Of a stretch of 6,272 nucleotides of DNA, positions 5,401 to 6,272 are shown piece after piece. The stretch is from assembly GCA_023423215.1 (NCBI GenBank), contig JAFAFZ010000501.1, positions 1 to 6,272 of the forward strand, in the 5' to 3' direction. The translations under genes were made by a program, and so were the position numbers. Source of the DNA: Actinomycetes bacterium. Its GTDB lineage: Bacteria; Actinomycetota; Acidimicrobiia; Acidimicrobiales; Microtrichaceae. The first letter of the stretch is position 1; each line of letters begins with the position of its first letter. The notes beneath the pieces are model-generated. The model was not told the origin of the DNA and did no database searches. It saw only the letters and a list, made by a program, of their open reading frames with translations.

Positions 5401-6224
5401 GCGGCGAGCGCGCGGACGGCGGCGCGGACGGCGGGATGGGCGTCGCCCCGCCGTCGTCCGACGCCGCGGGCTGGGAGGGCCTGCTGGCCCGGCCCGGGCT
5501 GGACTTCGGCATCCCCACCGACCGCGGCGACGCGATGATGGCGTTCTACGCGGAGCGCACCCCGTGCTCGTTCCTGAGCCGGGACCCGATCGTCGAGGGC
5601 CAGGACGAGGTCTTCTACGAGCTGCACCGGTCCTGGCTCAAGCTCAACACCACGACGTGGGCCCTCCCCCCGGCGGTGTCCGGCTTCCGGGAACTGATCG
5701 CCGCCGATCCGACGCTCGACGCGCCGCGGCACCTGGTGGACCCGGACGGGCTCCCGGTCACGTTGGTCCCGCCCGGCACCGATGGCATCGACGAGGTCGG
5801 CGTGGTCATCAGGAGCGAGGAGCCCGATCGTCTCCGCTCGTTCCTGGCCGAGGGCTTCGGCGCCGAGGCCCGTGGTGAGGGCCAGGTGGTCGGCAACACG
5901 CTCTTCCGCGTCGAGCCGTGCGAGCCGCTCGGCGCCCGCACCCCCATCCTGACGCGGGGCTTCACGATGCTCACGCTCATCGTCCACGACCTGCTCGCGG
6001 TCCACGACCGCTTGATCGCCGCCGGAGGGTCCCACGGGCTGAAGCCGGCGCTCGATCCGGCGCAGCCCGAGCGCTGCATCTACTCCTTCGTCTCGGATCC
6101 CGACGGCAACTGGATCGAGCTGGTGCAGTTCGGCGAGCTCTCCGGCCCGCTGCCCGCGCTGGCTGGACCTGCGCTGACCTTCGACGAGTTCTTCGCCTTC
6201 CGGGACCACGGCGTCCCCGCTTGA
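5397..6224 (+). CDS. VOC superfamily (glyoxalase/bleomycin-resistance fold) two-module protein
   Basis: A 275-residue protein. The clearest signature is FVSDPDGNWIELVQF (231-245), the closing strand of VOC modules. A preceding half, GFTMLTLIVHDLLAVHDRLIAAGG (188-211), matches the start of a beta-alpha-beta-beta-beta unit, and another begins at GIDEVGVVI (130-138). The region from about 33 to 127 looks like a further, more diverged VOC module ending DPDGLPVTLV. VOC proteins use a paired module for metal-assisted isomerase, dioxygenase, epimerase or resistance functions. Here the usual first ligand His aligns with Glu133 and the third with Met191; the C-terminal Glu241 is kept, so the metal site is unusual or lost. 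The first 25 residues are Gly/Ala-rich and probably disordered. The GTG start overlaps the P450 stop (GTGA), with GAGG 7 nt upstream. An internal ATG at 5436 is a less likely start. The reaction is not identifiable. Confidence 0.85.
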   Translation: MSGERADGGADGGMGVAPPSSDAAGWEGLLARPGLDFGIPTDRGDAMMAFYAERTPCSFLSRDPIVEGQDEVFYELHRSWLKLNTTTWALPPAVSGFRELIAADPTLDAPRHLVDPDGLPVTLVPPGTDGIDEVGVVIRSEEPDRLRSFLAEGFGAEARGEGQVVGNTLFRVEPCEPLGARTPILTRGFTMLTLIVHDLLAVHDRLIAAGGSHGLKPALDPAQPERCIYSFVSDPDGNWIELVQFGELSGPLPALAGPALTFDEFFAFRDHGVPA

Positions 6225-6229
6225 TCCGT

Positions 6230-6272
6230 CGCCCCCGGGGCCCCCCCCCCCCGCCGGGGCCGGGGCGGCGGG
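6230..6272. other. G/C-only low-complexity end, including 12-C run
   Basis: The 43 bases after the VOC gene contain no A or T. They include CCCCCGGGG at 6232-6240, twelve consecutive C at 6241-6252, and alternating GCC/GGGG blocks. It could fold into a G/C stem, but it has no T tract and resembles sequencing or assembly noise at a contig end. No gene is visible here. Confidence 0.7.

Noticed and set aside
1..6272. tRNA, rRNA, CRISPR array, insertion sequence or phage genes
   Set aside because: No repeat-spacer pattern, transposase motif, terminal inverted repeats or tRNA-like cloverleaf was seen; the space is nearly filled by enzyme genes.

Overview
The window is very GC-rich, densely coding DNA with short gene gaps, GTG starts and start/stop overlaps. 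It carries classical SDRs, soluble bacterial cytochromes P450 and a luciferase-like (LLM) oxidoreductase of the F420-linked type. Together these point to an actinobacterium (Actinomycetia or Acidimicrobiia-like). This is inferred from composition and gene families; no rRNA or other phylogenetic marker is present.

Layout: two gene sets diverge from a control region at about 2950-3168. Leftward (minus strand, in transcription order) are an NAD-type classical SDR (2949-2161), a P450 (2118-868), an SDR-like protein that lacks the catalytic residues (875-201) and a second SDR cut by the window edge (207-1). The last three overlap by a few bases, so they are almost certainly one operon. Rightward (plus strand) are an LLM oxidoreductase (3169-4167), a second P450 (4213-5400) and a two-module VOC/glyoxalase-fold protein (5397-6224), also operon-like. 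The window ends in 43 bases made only of G and C, possibly a contig-end artefact.

The divergent region holds two 20-bp operator-like repeats, 16 of 20 identical, set 26 bp apart. One sits in the spacer of a leftward -35/-10 promoter and the other covers the -35 of a weaker rightward promoter. A single repressor, TetR-like in site style, could therefore control both operons, although no regulator gene lies in the window. The rightward leader is long, rich in hairpins, and contains a possible 29-codon upstream ORF.

The gene mix (two P450s, two SDRs plus an SDR-like partner, an LLM flavin/F420 enzyme and a VOC protein) suits oxidation of a hydrophobic compound such as a terpenoid, steroid or aromatic. 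Nothing in the sequence fixes the substrate. The most distinctive points are that both P450s have non-canonical I-helix oxygen-activation motifs, that an inactive-looking SDR is coupled to an intact one, and that the two operons appear co-regulated. No ferredoxin or ferredoxin reductase is encoded here.
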